Source: an uncultured Christensenella sp.
GTDB lineage: Bacteria > Bacillota > Clostridia > Christensenellales > Borkfalkiaceae
Direction: 5' to 3'
Assembly: GCA_910577555.1 (NCBI GenBank)
Contig: CAJTLF010000009.1
Span: 1-64,000, forward strand
Length of the DNA: 64,000 bases
Position numbers and translations under genes: made by a program. This document shows, piece by piece, positions 49,574-58,000 of this stretch. The first letter of the stretch is position 1. Each line of letters opens with the position of its first letter. The notes under the pieces were generated by a model, which did not search any database, had not been told where the DNA came from, and was given only the letters and a program-made list of their open reading frames with translations.

Positions 49574-51274
49574 TTACTTAATTTCTATATCCGTGCCTTC
49601 AAAATTATTTTTAAGGTCGCGCAACGCTTTTTCGTAGTCGCTTTCGCCGCGCTCCTTAAAGCGTACTTCAAACTCGGAAACGCCGAGTTCAAGCAGAGCT
49701 TCGCCTATAAATTTTGCGTTATCCGCGCGGTTCAACGATTTTTGCACCGCCGCGCTTTCTGTAGTAAGAATTAATTTATCGCCTTCAAACGAATGGTCTA
49801 AATCCATACACAGCGTAAAGAGCACTGCGTTTTTATGCGTCGTACGCAAGCTTTTAATAAACTTTGCAAACAGCGTGGATTTATCCGCGCTTCCGACCAT
49901 GGCGGGTTTATGCGAATAGTCGTCGAAAATCTGCGGTTGGACAGCGTTCTCTTCAAACGGGTTGGGCGCAGGCTCGTCGAACGGACTCGATTCTTCTTCC
50001 TGCAACACGGTAGGAATTTCACGAACGGGTCTTTTAGGTTCAATCGGCTTTTCCGCAGTTTTGGCGGGTTTAACCGTTTCACTTTCAACGGGTGCGGAAT
50101 TTTCCGCCTTAAACTTGATTACACCCGCGGATATACTGCGTTCAAGCGAGTTTATTCTGCCTATAAGAGCATCGATATCGTAGTCGCTTTGCGGCACGCT
50201 CGCCTTGAAAACCGCCGTTTCCAGAGTAATTCTGCCGCTCGTCGAATATTTCATATCCGTTTCGGCTTTGGAAAGTATCTCCGTTACGCGCAGAAGCTTA
50301 TGCCCGTCAGCAACGGCGGCGATTTCTTCTATTTTAGAGTAAGTTTCGTCGGGTAAATTTACTATTTCGCGGGCATTTCTGCATACCTTGACTATCGTAC
50401 ACTGATTCAAAAAGGACAGCATATCCTTTACGAGAACGCCGACGCCCTTACCCGTGGACAAAATTTCTTCCGTGGCGGAAATAGCCCCGTTTGCGTCTTC
50501 TGAAAGTATTCGACCGCATATATGCGCTACTTTAGCCCATTCCGCACTTCCCAAAACGGCGTTTACGTCGTCGTAAGTAAGTTTACCGCGCGAATACGAC
50601 GCGCATGTATCGGCTATCGAAAGGCTGTCGCGCGCGCTGCCCGCGCCCGCTCTCGCTATTGCCGAAACGGCGGCGGGCTCGTACTCTTTGCCCGTCTTTT
50701 TGAAAACGCTTTTAATCAGTTCTTCAAGGTCGGACTGCGGTATCAGCTTGAAATCGAACCGCATACAGCGGGAAAGTATGGTTGCGGGAATTTTCTGCGG
50801 CTCGGTCGTAGCGAGAATAAACACTGCGTGACGGGGCGGCTCTTCCAAGGTTTTCAAAACTGCGTTGAAAGCCGACTGTGTGAGCATATGCACTTCGTCT
50901 ATGATATAAACCTTATATTTGCCCGCGACGGGTGGATATTGCACCTTTTCGCGCAGGTCTCGCATTTCGTCCACACCGTTGTTGGACGCCGCGTCTATTT
51001 CCGAAATATCGAGATTTGACGGGTCGGAAAGAGCGCGGCACGCGGCGCATTTGCCGCACGGAGAAGAGTTTTGCGGATTTTCGCAATTTATCGCTTTTGC
51101 AAAAATTTTCGCGAGAGTGGTTTTACCCGTCCCGCGCGGTCCGCAAAAAAGATACGCGTGACCTATTTTGTCGCCCGCAATCTGGTTTTTTAATATTCTT
51201 ACTATATGTTCCTGCCTGACGACTTCGTCGAAAGTAGTCGGACGGAACATTCTGTAATACGCGAGATAAGCCAT
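49574..51274 (-). CDS. dnaX: DNA polymerase III gamma/tau subunit
   Basis: A 566-residue clamp-loader ATPase. It has the Walker A loop GPRGTGKTTLAKIFA, zinc cysteines in CENPQNSSPCGKCAACRA, Walker B VYIIDEVHML, and the sensor region FILATTEPQKIPATILSRC. A low-complexity Pro/Glu/Lys linker (about 395-460) precedes the C-terminal tau-type domain. It abuts sigH. No SRP RNA gene is seen beside it. Confidence 0.95.
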   Translation of the reverse strand: MAYLAYYRMFRPTTFDEVVRQEHIVRILKNQIAGDKIGHAYLFCGPRGTGKTTLAKIFAKAINCENPQNSSPCGKCAACRALSDPSNLDISEIDAASNNGVDEMRDLREKVQYPPVAGKYKVYIIDEVHMLTQSAFNAVLKTLEEPPRHAVFILATTEPQKIPATILSRCMRFDFKLIPQSDLEELIKSVFKKTGKEYEPAAVSAIARAGAGSARDSLSIADTCASYSRGKLTYDDVNAVLGSAEWAKVAHICGRILSEDANGAISATEEILSTGKGVGVLVKDMLSFLNQCTIVKVCRNAREIVNLPDETYSKIEEIAAVADGHKLLRVTEILSKAETDMKYSTSGRITLETAVFKASVPQSDYDIDALIGRINSLERSISAGVIKFKAENSAPVESETVKPAKTAEKPIEPKRPVREIPTVLQEEESSPFDEPAPNPFEENAVQPQIFDDYSHKPAMVGSADKSTLFAKFIKSLRTTHKNAVLFTLCMDLDHSFEGDKLILTTESAAVQKSLNRADNAKFIGEALLELGVSEFEVRFKERGESDYEKALRDLKNNFEGTDIEIK

Positions 51275-51828
51275 TAATCTTTTACTCCGTATAATTTTTC
51301 AAGTTTGACTTTGGAGCGCGCAAGCGCGTTCGATACGCTCTTTTGCGACTTTTCAAGCGTTTCCGATATTTCGCTTACGCCCATACCGTCAAGCCGCATA
51401 ACCATTACTTTAAATTCGAACGACGAAAGCGCTTTGGAAATTTTACGCAAAAACTCACGTCTGTTCTCGCTCTTTATGACTTCGTCTTCCGGCGTCGGGG
51501 TATACGCGTCAACGCCCACTTCCACTATGGGAACGAAATCGTTCAAAGCGGACTGCTTGTCGCCCACGCTCTTTTTAACGGCGTCGAGTACGGCGTTGCG
51601 CGCACACGCGTACGCATAGGTGGAAAAAACCGCGCCGCAACCGTCTTCAAACGAGTTTATAGCCGAATTGAGCCCCATCATTCCTTCCTGCTCCAAATCC
51701 TGCGCTTCGCCGCCGTGAATAAAAAAGCGGGCGGCAACGGATTTTACGAGCGGGGTATATTTGTTTAAAAGCCGCTCCCGCGCCCGTTTATCCGTGCGCG
51801 CGAGTACGGCGAGCTTTTCGTCCGTCAT
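51274..51828 (-). CDS. sigH: Sporulation sigma factor H
   Basis: A 184-residue sigma-70 family factor. Region 2 is LLNKYTPLVKSVAARFF and DLEQEGMMGLNSAINSFEDGCG, and region 4 is FEFKVMVMRLDGMGVSEISE with KSQKSVSNALARSKVKLEK. This is the SigH pattern, next to rlmB and mrnC as in Bacillus. It is about 30 residues shorter than the Bacillus protein. It starts the sporulation cascade there; its place here supports spore formation. It overlaps rlmB and abuts dnaX. Confidence 0.93.
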   Translation of the reverse strand: MTDEKLAVLARTDKRARERLLNKYTPLVKSVAARFFIHGGEAQDLEQEGMMGLNSAINSFEDGCGAVFSTYAYACARNAVLDAVKKSVGDKQSALNDFVPIVEVGVDAYTPTPEDEVIKSENRREFLRKISKALSSFEFKVMVMRLDGMGVSEISETLEKSQKSVSNALARSKVKLEKLYGVKD

Positions 51829-52532
51829 CTTCTTCTTTGTATTTCATATACGGCTATCCCGAGCGCGACCGACGCGTTGAGCGAGTTGACCTTACCCTTT
51901 AAAGGCAACGCTACGCAATAATCGCATTTTTCGCGGATGAGCCGCCTTACGCCGCTGTCTTCGCCGCCGATAACCACGGCTACCTTGCCCGAAAAGTCCG
52001 TTTTGTAGATATCTTCACCGTCCGCTTCGAGCGCGTAAAGCCAATAGCCCGCTTTTTTTAGTTCTTCAACAGCATAGCCGAGCGAATTTACCTTTGCTAC
52101 TTTTATATGCTCCGCCGCGCCCGCCGATATGCGGATTACCGCTTCGGTTACGCTTGCGGATTTGTTTGCGGGGATTATTACCCCGTCCGCGCCAGCGCAC
52201 TCCGCTACGCGGATTATAGAGCCGAGATTGTGCACGTCTTCTATACCGTCGCAAACCACTACGAGAGAATTTGCGTTCGCGCCTGAAGTCATCTCGTCCA
52301 GCGACGCGTAAGAATAATCGGTGGAAAAGGCGATTACGCCCTGATGACGCTTTTCTTCGCTCTCCTTATCAAGCACCTTTTTATCGACGAACTGGACGCG
52401 CGCGCCGCGTTTTCTCGCTTCGGCAAAAAGCGCGTTAAGACTGCCCTGCGGGTTTTTGACCATTAAAATTTTATCTATATTTTTATCCGTTTTCAAAAGC
52501 TCGAAAACAGCGTTTCTGCCTTCCGTTTTCAT
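51825..52532 (-). CDS. rlmB: 23S rRNA 2'-O-methyltransferase of the SpoU family
   Basis: A 235-residue SPOUT enzyme methylating a 23S rRNA guanosine (G2251 in E. coli). It has the N-terminal RNA-binding domain, then NLGSIIRVAECAGADGVIIP, VVIGGEDSGVRRL and LPLKGKVNSLNASVALGI, the three knot motifs. It abuts mrnC by 1 base and overlaps sigH. Confidence 0.93.
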   Translation of the reverse strand: MKTEGRNAVFELLKTDKNIDKILMVKNPQGSLNALFAEARKRGARVQFVDKKVLDKESEEKRHQGVIAFSTDYSYASLDEMTSGANANSLVVVCDGIEDVHNLGSIIRVAECAGADGVIIPANKSASVTEAVIRISAGAAEHIKVAKVNSLGYAVEELKKAGYWLYALEADGEDIYKTDFSGKVAVVIGGEDSGVRRLIREKCDYCVALPLKGKVNSLNASVALGIAVYEIQRRR

Positions 52533-52921
52533 TACTCTCCCCCAAGCAACTCTGCTATACGCTCGTATTCGCCGATTAAATAGAGATAACCTATCAACGC
52601 TTCGAGTCCCGTGGAATTATTGTATTCCGCGACGCTCGCACTCTTTGAACGGGTAGGTTTTTTTGCGTTTCTGCCCCGCTTGAATACCGCAAGCTCTTCT
52701 TCAGTTAAAACAGGCTGAATTTTTTCCAAAAGTAAATTCTGACCGCGCGCCGAGACCTTTTCGCACGAAAGCTTTTGCAACACTCCCGCAGAACAATCTT
52801 TTTCGAGAACCAGCCCTTCCCTTACGAACAGGGAATACACCGCGTCGCCTAAAAACGCAAGCGTTACGGGGCTTAAATTGGCGGCTTTAACCTTATCTAC
52901 CCTTTTAAAAAATTCCGACAT
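52532..52921 (-). CDS. mrnC: Mini-ribonuclease 3
   Basis: A 129-residue RNase III-like enzyme without a dsRNA-binding domain, which matures 23S rRNA in Firmicutes. It has LAFLGDAVYSLFVRE with the catalytic Asp and NNSTGLEALIGYLYL. It is the first gene of the long leftward unit. The promoter (52933-52961) ends 11 bases before the ATG, giving an unusually short leader and no ribosome site. Confidence 0.92.
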   Translation of the reverse strand: MSEFFKRVDKVKAANLSPVTLAFLGDAVYSLFVREGLVLEKDCSAGVLQKLSCEKVSARGQNLLLEKIQPVLTEEELAVFKRGRNAKKPTRSKSASVAEYNNSTGLEALIGYLYLIGEYERIAELLGGE

Positions 52922-52932
52922 AATACTATTTT

Positions 52933-52961
52933 ATTATAGCACTTAATCATAAAAAAAGCAA
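52933..52961 (-). promoter_or_regulatory. Promoter of the mrnC-typA unit
   Basis: TTGCTT (52961-52956), a 17-base spacer and TATAAT (52938-52933) on the reverse strand. It overlaps the upstream region of the divergent cwlD gene. Confidence 0.75.
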
Positions 52962-52980
52962 TAATTCCATAGTATATAGC

Positions 52981-53670
52981 GTGAAATTAATCTTATTCAA
53001 AAAAAGTTTTGTTATTGCGCTTGCCGTAATACTCGCAAGCGGCGTTATTTTGGGCATATGTTGCGGTGTAGCGGCTAAAACCACGCTTGCAACGGCGGAA
53101 AAAGTTATAGTTATAGACGCGGGACACGGCGGCATAGACGCGGGCGTCCGCGGCAAAAGCACCGGCGTGAAAGAGAGCGATATAAACCTTTCGATATCGA
53201 AAAAGCTTATGGGCTACTTTGCCGACGCGGGGTTCGCCGTAGTGCTTACGCGGAAGAATAACGGCGGGCTTTACGGGCTTTCCACGAGCGGTTTTAAAAT
53301 GCGCGATATGAAAAAACGAAAGGAAATTATAGAGCAGAACAAAGCCGATATGGTCATATCCATACACCAGAATTTCTGCCCAATTCCCACGCGGCGCGGA
53401 GCGACGGTATTTTTCGACAAGGCGAGCGAATGCGGCAAAAGTCTTGCCGACCAGATTCAAAGCTGTACGAACGATATGCCCGAATGCGTTAAGAAAAACA
53501 CCGCGCTTGCGGGAGATTATTATATGCTCAAATGCACGCCCAATCCTTCCGTGATAGTCGAATGCGGCTTTCTATCCAACCCCGACGACGAAAAACTGCT
53601 TATTTCGGAAGAGTATCAGGACAAAATTGCTTACGCAATTTTTAAAGGCGCGGTTAAATATTACGCGTGA
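52981..53670 (+). CDS. cwlD: N-acetylmuramoyl-L-alanine amidase CwlD
   Basis: A 229-residue zinc amidase with an N-terminal signal or anchor (about 7-30). The Amidase_3 domain has VIDAGHGGIDAG (metal His), SINLSIS-like DINLSISKKL, SIHQNF (second His) and VECGFLSNPDDEKLL (catalytic Glu). CwlD removes peptide from cortex muramic acid during spore formation. The start is GTG. Upstream CATAGTATA and TCATA about 16 bases apart resemble a forespore sigma-G type promoter, but the match is imperfect. It shares its upstream region with the mrnC promoter. Confidence 0.9.
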   Translation: MKLILFKKSFVIALAVILASGVILGICCGVAAKTTLATAEKVIVIDAGHGGIDAGVRGKSTGVKESDINLSISKKLMGYFADAGFAVVLTRKNNGGLYGLSTSGFKMRDMKKRKEIIEQNKADMVISIHQNFCPIPTRRGATVFFDKASECGKSLADQIQSCTNDMPECVKKNTALAGDYYMLKCTPNPSVIVECGFLSNPDDEKLLISEEYQDKIAYAIFKGAVKYYA

Positions 53671-53683
53671 TTTTTAGCGATAG

Positions 53684-53716
53684 AAACGGCGCAGACTTTC
53701 CGTCTGCGCCGTTTTA
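53684..53716. terminator. Terminator between cwlD and pflB
   Basis: AAACGGCGCAGAC/GTCTGCGCCGTTT, a 13-bp stem with a 5-base loop, lies between convergent genes. T-runs are short. Confidence 0.8.
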
Positions 53717-53726
53717 AGTCGTTTAT

Positions 53727-55973
53727 TTAAAATCTCGTGTGAATGGTTCTTGAAATTACGTCGTTCTGCTGTTCGCGCGTGAGCTTGTTGAAATTTACCG
53801 CATAGCCCGAAACTCTTATTGTGAGCTGGGGATATTTTTCGGGGTGAGCCTGTGCATCCAGAAGGGTATCGCGGTTGAATACGTTTACGTTTAAATGATA
53901 TCCGCCGTCCGAAACGTAACCGTCTAAAAGACCGACAAGATTGTTAACCCTTTCTTCCTTGCCGAGAGATTCGGGCGTAACGGAGAAAGTATTCGATATT
54001 CCGTCGCGCGAATACTCGTAGGGCAGCTTTGCAACGCTTTCGAGCGACGCGAGCGCGCCGCAACAGTCTCTGCCGTGCATAGGGTTCGCACCGGGTGCGA
54101 GCGGCTGCCCCGCCCTTCTGCCGTCCGGAGTGTTGCCCGTATTTTTACCGTAAACGACGTTGCTCGTTATGGTCAGAATGGACATAGTAGGCACGCTTTC
54201 GCGGTAAGTATAGTGACTCTTGATTTTGTTCATAAAGGTCTTTACGAGCCAAACCGCAAGCTCGTCCACCCTGTCGTCGTTGTTGCCGTATTTGGGATAG
54301 TCGCCTTCTATTTTAAAGTCGGTCACTATGCCGTCCGCATTTCTTACGGGGTAAACGCTTGCATACTTAATTGCCGAAAGCGAATCCGCCGCGCAGGAAA
54401 GACCGGCAACGCCCGTTGCGAAGAAACGGCGGACCTGAGTGTCGTGCAACGCCATTTCGAGAGCTTCGTAACTGTATTTATCGTGCATATAATGGATGAG
54501 ATTTAGTACGTTTACGTACAGTCCCGCGAGCCAGTCCATCATCTGCTCGAATTTCTGCTTTACGTCGTTAAAGTCGAGCTTGCCGTCCCCTTCGACAGCC
54601 GCAAACACGGGCGAAACCTGCATGGGATTTCCCGCTTTATCCTTGATAATCTCGTCCTTGCCGCCGTTGATTGCGTATAAAAGGCACTTTGCAAGATTGG
54701 CGCGCGCACCGAAAAACTGCATATCCTTGCCGACGCGCATACCGCTTACGCAACACGCGATGCAATAGTCGTCGCCGAGTTCGGGACGCATAAGGTCGTC
54801 GCTCTCGTACTGGATTGCCGAAGTTTTGATAGATAAATCGGCGCAGAAATTTTTAAAGCCTTCGGGAAGGCGTTTGCTCCACAGCACGGTAAGATTGGGT
54901 TCGGGAGCCGGTCCGAGATTGGTGAGCGTATGCAAAATTCTGAACGCGGTTTTGGTGACGAGCGTTCTGCCGTCCACGCCCATACCGCCTATACTTTCGG
55001 TAACCCAAGTAGGGTCGCCCGAGAAAAGCTCGTTATACTCCTTAGTACGCATAAATTTGACTATGCGGAGCTTCATTACGAAATGGTCGATAAGCTCCTG
55101 CGCCTGCGCTTCCGTAAGAGTTCCGTTTGCGATATCGCGCGAGATATAAATATCAAGAAAAGTAGAGTTTCTGCCTATGGACATCGCCGCGCCGTTCTGG
55201 TCCTTTACCGCGGCGAGATAGCCGAAATACAGAGCCTGTACCGCCTGTTGCGCCGTTTGCGCGGGTTGGGAAATATCCAGACCGTAAATTTCAGCCAAGC
55301 CCTTTAACGCCTTTAACGCCTTTATCTGTTCGGACAGCTCTTCCCTGTCGCGCACCTTGTCGGGCGTCATATCCCCGTCCATATTTAGCTTGTCCAGTTC
55401 CTTTTGAGAAATTAAATAATCAACGCCGTACAGAGCCACGCGGCGGTAGTCGCCTACTATTCTGCCCCTGCCGTAAGTATCGGGCAAGCCAGTGAGTATA
55501 TGCGCCTTGCGCGCGCGGCGCATTTCGGGCGTGTAAGCGTCGTATACGCCGTCGTTATGCGTCTTGCGGTAATTGCCGAACACACGCTTTACTTCGGGGT
55601 CGAGCTCGTAGCCGTACATATTGAGAGCCTGCTCCGCCATTTTTATTCCGCCGAAAGGCTGAAGGGCGCGTTTGAAAGGCTCGTCCGTCTGCAAACCGAC
55701 GATTTTTTCAAGCTTTTTATCGATATATCCCGCGCCGTGGGAGAGCAGGGTTGAAACGGTTTTGGTATCGGCGTTTAAAACGCCTCCCGCTTCGCGTTCC
55801 TTTTTTGAAAGTTCGCATATTTCGTTCCAGAGCTTTTTTGTCGCGTCGGTTGCGGGCGCGAGAAATTGCCCGTCGCCTTCATACGGGGTATAGTTGCGTT
55901 GAATGAAATCTCTTACGTCTACTTCTTCACTCCATTTGCCAAGGTTGAAGCCTTCCCATGCCTTGCAGTTCAT
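53727..55973 (-). CDS. pflB: Pyruvate formate-lyase
   Basis: A 748-residue glycyl-radical enzyme splitting pyruvate into formate and acetyl-CoA under anaerobic conditions. The catalytic cysteine pair lies in IACCVSGMRVG, and the radical glycine in RVSGYAVNF near the C-terminus. The length matches classical PFL. Its start overlaps the activase stop (ATGA). The operon starts with a ZTP riboswitch, which fits formate supply for one-carbon folate and purine synthesis. Confidence 0.97.
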   Translation of the reverse strand: MNCKAWEGFNLGKWSEEVDVRDFIQRNYTPYEGDGQFLAPATDATKKLWNEICELSKKEREAGGVLNADTKTVSTLLSHGAGYIDKKLEKIVGLQTDEPFKRALQPFGGIKMAEQALNMYGYELDPEVKRVFGNYRKTHNDGVYDAYTPEMRRARKAHILTGLPDTYGRGRIVGDYRRVALYGVDYLISQKELDKLNMDGDMTPDKVRDREELSEQIKALKALKGLAEIYGLDISQPAQTAQQAVQALYFGYLAAVKDQNGAAMSIGRNSTFLDIYISRDIANGTLTEAQAQELIDHFVMKLRIVKFMRTKEYNELFSGDPTWVTESIGGMGVDGRTLVTKTAFRILHTLTNLGPAPEPNLTVLWSKRLPEGFKNFCADLSIKTSAIQYESDDLMRPELGDDYCIACCVSGMRVGKDMQFFGARANLAKCLLYAINGGKDEIIKDKAGNPMQVSPVFAAVEGDGKLDFNDVKQKFEQMMDWLAGLYVNVLNLIHYMHDKYSYEALEMALHDTQVRRFFATGVAGLSCAADSLSAIKYASVYPVRNADGIVTDFKIEGDYPKYGNNDDRVDELAVWLVKTFMNKIKSHYTYRESVPTMSILTITSNVVYGKNTGNTPDGRRAGQPLAPGANPMHGRDCCGALASLESVAKLPYEYSRDGISNTFSVTPESLGKEERVNNLVGLLDGYVSDGGYHLNVNVFNRDTLLDAQAHPEKYPQLTIRVSGYAVNFNKLTREQQNDVISRTIHTRF

Positions 55974-56704
55974 AGTTTTATCTCCGTTAAAATGTTTTTT
56001 GCGTTTAAAATCCGCTCTTTTGCGGGCGGTTGGATATCTTTTAACATATAATCCAAGCCGAGCTTTTCATACTTTACTACCCCGAGCGTGTGATAGGGCA
56101 ATACTTCCACTTTTTTTACTGTTTTCAAGCCGTCTATAAACTCGCGAAGCTTATAAAGATATTCGTCTTTATCGGTAATTTCGGGAACGAGTACGTGCCT
56201 TATCCATATATCTTTTCCCGTTTCGGACAAATATTTGGCGAAAGCGAGCGTATTTTTATTTGATTTGCCCGTAAGCTTTATATGCCCGTCTTCGTCGACG
56301 TGCTTTATATCGAGCAAAACCAAATCGGTATATTCCAACAGCTTTGCATGTCTTTTTATATTATTTTCGTCATCTGCGCAGAAAGTTATACCCGAAGTAT
56401 CGAGCGCGGTGTGAATTCCTTCCGACTTTAAAATTTTGAAAAATTCGGTGACGAATTCAAGCTGCAACAGCGGTTCGCCGCCAGAGACGGTGACTCCGCC
56501 GTTTTTAATATAACTCTTATATCTGAGCGCGGTTGCGGCAAGCTCATCCGCAGAAATTTCTTTACCGCCGCTAAAAGTCCATGTGTCGGGGTTATGGCAG
56601 TAACGGCATCTCAGCGGACAACCCTGCATAAAGGCGACGAACCTGATGCCGGGACCGTCTACCGTGCCGAAGCTTTCTATAGAATGAATACGACCTTTTT
56701 CCAT
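55970..56704 (-). CDS. pflA: Pyruvate formate-lyase activating enzyme
   Basis: A 244-residue radical-SAM enzyme that makes the glycyl radical on PFL. The cluster motif is CPLRCRYCHNPDTW, and TVSGGEPLLQ and DLVLLDIKH follow, as in the family. GGGGGG-rich sequence precedes the ATG. It is the first gene of the operon, 50 bases after the riboswitch terminator; activase-first order is the reverse of the order in E. coli. Confidence 0.95.
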   Translation of the reverse strand: MEKGRIHSIESFGTVDGPGIRFVAFMQGCPLRCRYCHNPDTWTFSGGKEISADELAATALRYKSYIKNGGVTVSGGEPLLQLEFVTEFFKILKSEGIHTALDTSGITFCADDENNIKRHAKLLEYTDLVLLDIKHVDEDGHIKLTGKSNKNTLAFAKYLSETGKDIWIRHVLVPEITDKDEYLYKLREFIDGLKTVKKVEVLPYHTLGVVKYEKLGLDYMLKDIQPPAKERILNAKNILTEIKL

Positions 56705-56753
56705 TACGCCCCCCTTTCAAATTTTCAAACTGCCGTGCTGTAACTTTAAGGGT

Positions 56754-56780
56754 AAAAAAACGGGCTATTAAAAATAGCCC
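56754..56780 (-). terminator. Expression-platform terminator of the ZTP riboswitch
   Basis: GGGCTATT/AATAGCCC with a 3-base loop, then G and seven T on the reverse strand. The first GGGC is shared with the CTGGGC end of the aptamer, so ligand binding would stop this hairpin from forming. Confidence 0.85.
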
Positions 56781-56855
56781 AGACGAACGACCTGCGTAAC
56801 CTTACGCGGTTTCCTTGCGTTAATTCGCAGAAATTCGTCAGTCGCCGCGCGGTTT
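56773..56855 (-). ncRNA. ZTP riboswitch (pfl RNA motif)
   Basis: On the reverse strand: CGCGCGGCGACTGACG, a small stem (TGCG/CGCA), GGAAACCGCG closing the first helix, a linker, then GTCGTTCGTCTGGGC. The conserved parts of the pfl motif, GACTGGCG-like and CCGCCTGGGC-like, are present with small changes (GACTGACG; TCGTCTGGGC). It lies between a perfect promoter and pflA and overlaps a terminator, the standard layout. It senses ZTP/ZMP, which build up when 10-formyl-tetrahydrofolate is low, and should switch pflA-pflB on to make formate. Confidence 0.82.
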
Positions 56856-56872
56856 TTTAGTTTTGGAATTAT

Positions 56873-56901
56873 ATTATAACAATCCCGATTGCATTTGTCA
56901 A
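56873..56901 (-). promoter_or_regulatory. Perfect consensus promoter of pflA-pflB
   Basis: TTGACA (56901-56896), a 17-base spacer and TATAAT (56878-56873) on the reverse strand, about 20 bases before the riboswitch. Confidence 0.85.
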
Positions 56902-56990
56902 CAGTTTAAACACTAAATGTTGTATAATTGAAAAATTATCCAACACAAGATATTGTATTCCTTTTACGAAAGAAACGAACGATTTTTGAA

Positions 56991-57671
56991 TTAAAGCAAC
57001 AATAACAGAAGGCTTGCAAATTGCAAAGCGGTACCCGCGACGTCGAAAAGGTGCCATACCGAATGAAAATACTTTATTTTTTTACCGAGAGCGTAAAAGA
57101 TTATACCGAGCGTATAAGCCAGTCCGCCCGCGAGCAATAAAACAAACTCTGCGAGAGTGAGATTCCGGAACAATTCGCCGAACGCAATTAAAATGAGCCA
57201 GCCCATAACGCAATAGAACGCCATGGAAATGCCCTTAATTACTTTATTATTCATTGCTATTGCGTTGCCCGTTATGCCGAGAACGGCAAGCACCCACTCG
57301 ATTACGAGTATTACTATGCCCGTTGTGGAAAGCCCCAGAGCAATTACGCAGAACGGCGTGTAAGTGCCTGCAATAAGCAAGAATATTGTACAGTGGTCGA
57401 ATATGCGAAAGACCTTTTTGCCGCCGCCGCGCGGAAGGAAGTGATAAAGCGCGCTCATAGTATACAGCACGATTACGCTCACGCCGAACGCCGCCACCGA
57501 CGCCATATAGCCCGCGTTCGGATACGCGTATATAAGTAAGGTTACAAGCGCGGCAAGCCCGAGCGCACCGCCTACGATATGAGAAACGGCGTTGAAAATT
57601 TCTTCGCCTTTGGTATATTCGGGCGCGAGTTTATTTATACGCACCGCGGGATATGTTGCAGTTTTACCCAT
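56991..57671 (-). CDS. Hemolysin III (PAQR/TrhA-like) membrane protein
   Basis: A 226-residue protein with seven predicted helices. The family pattern is present: EEIFNAVSHIVGGALGLAAL near the start, MSALYHFLPRGGGKKVFRIFDHCTIFLLIAGTYTPF in the middle (His and Asp residues that bind zinc in relatives), and a C-terminal KYFHSVWHLFDVAGTAL. Members relate to membrane-fluidity homeostasis rather than true haemolysis. AGGCGG precedes the ATG, and a TTTACC/TATAAT promoter lies upstream (57704-57731). Confidence 0.88.
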   Translation of the reverse strand: MGKTATYPAVRINKLAPEYTKGEEIFNAVSHIVGGALGLAALVTLLIYAYPNAGYMASVAAFGVSVIVLYTMSALYHFLPRGGGKKVFRIFDHCTIFLLIAGTYTPFCVIALGLSTTGIVILVIEWVLAVLGITGNAIAMNNKVIKGISMAFYCVMGWLILIAFGELFRNLTLAEFVLLLAGGLAYTLGIIFYALGKKIKYFHSVWHLFDVAGTALQFASLLLLLL

Positions 57672-58000
57672 TTTTTACCGCCTTTTAATAATTATCAATT
57701 CTAATTATATACGGTTTGCGCTGAAGGTAAACCTACTTTTAAGCGGGCTTGCTATACTCATATTTTCAACCGCTCTACTTCATTTGAAAAACGCTCTACC
57801 GTAAGTAGAATAAAAGAAAAAAGCCCCGAAATGACGTCTGCCAAAGAGATTTTTTCGCGGTAAAATAAATATCCCGCCGTTTTCGCAAGCGAAGTTCGGC
57901 GGGATATACTTTTTAAATTTTGGACTTTAAATTGAAATTTATAGCCTAATTTACAAGAAAATATTTTCCTGTTTTAGTTTTAGCCGTTAACGAACAACCA
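57672..58000. promoter_or_regulatory. Intergenic region with a promoter and a terminator
   Basis: No gene is seen here. A leftward promoter, TTTACC (57731-57726), a 16-base spacer and TATAAT (57709-57704), serves the hemolysin-III-like gene. An imperfect stem, ATCCCGCCG/CGGCGGGAT (57871-57905), with T-rich flanks on both strands, probably ends the clpC operon about 95 bases after its stop. A short direct repeat CGCTCTAC (about 57770 and 57792) has no clear meaning. Confidence 0.6.

Noticed and set aside
51240..51290. SRP RNA gene near dnaX
   Set aside because: dnaX and sigH abut with no space for an RNA gene.
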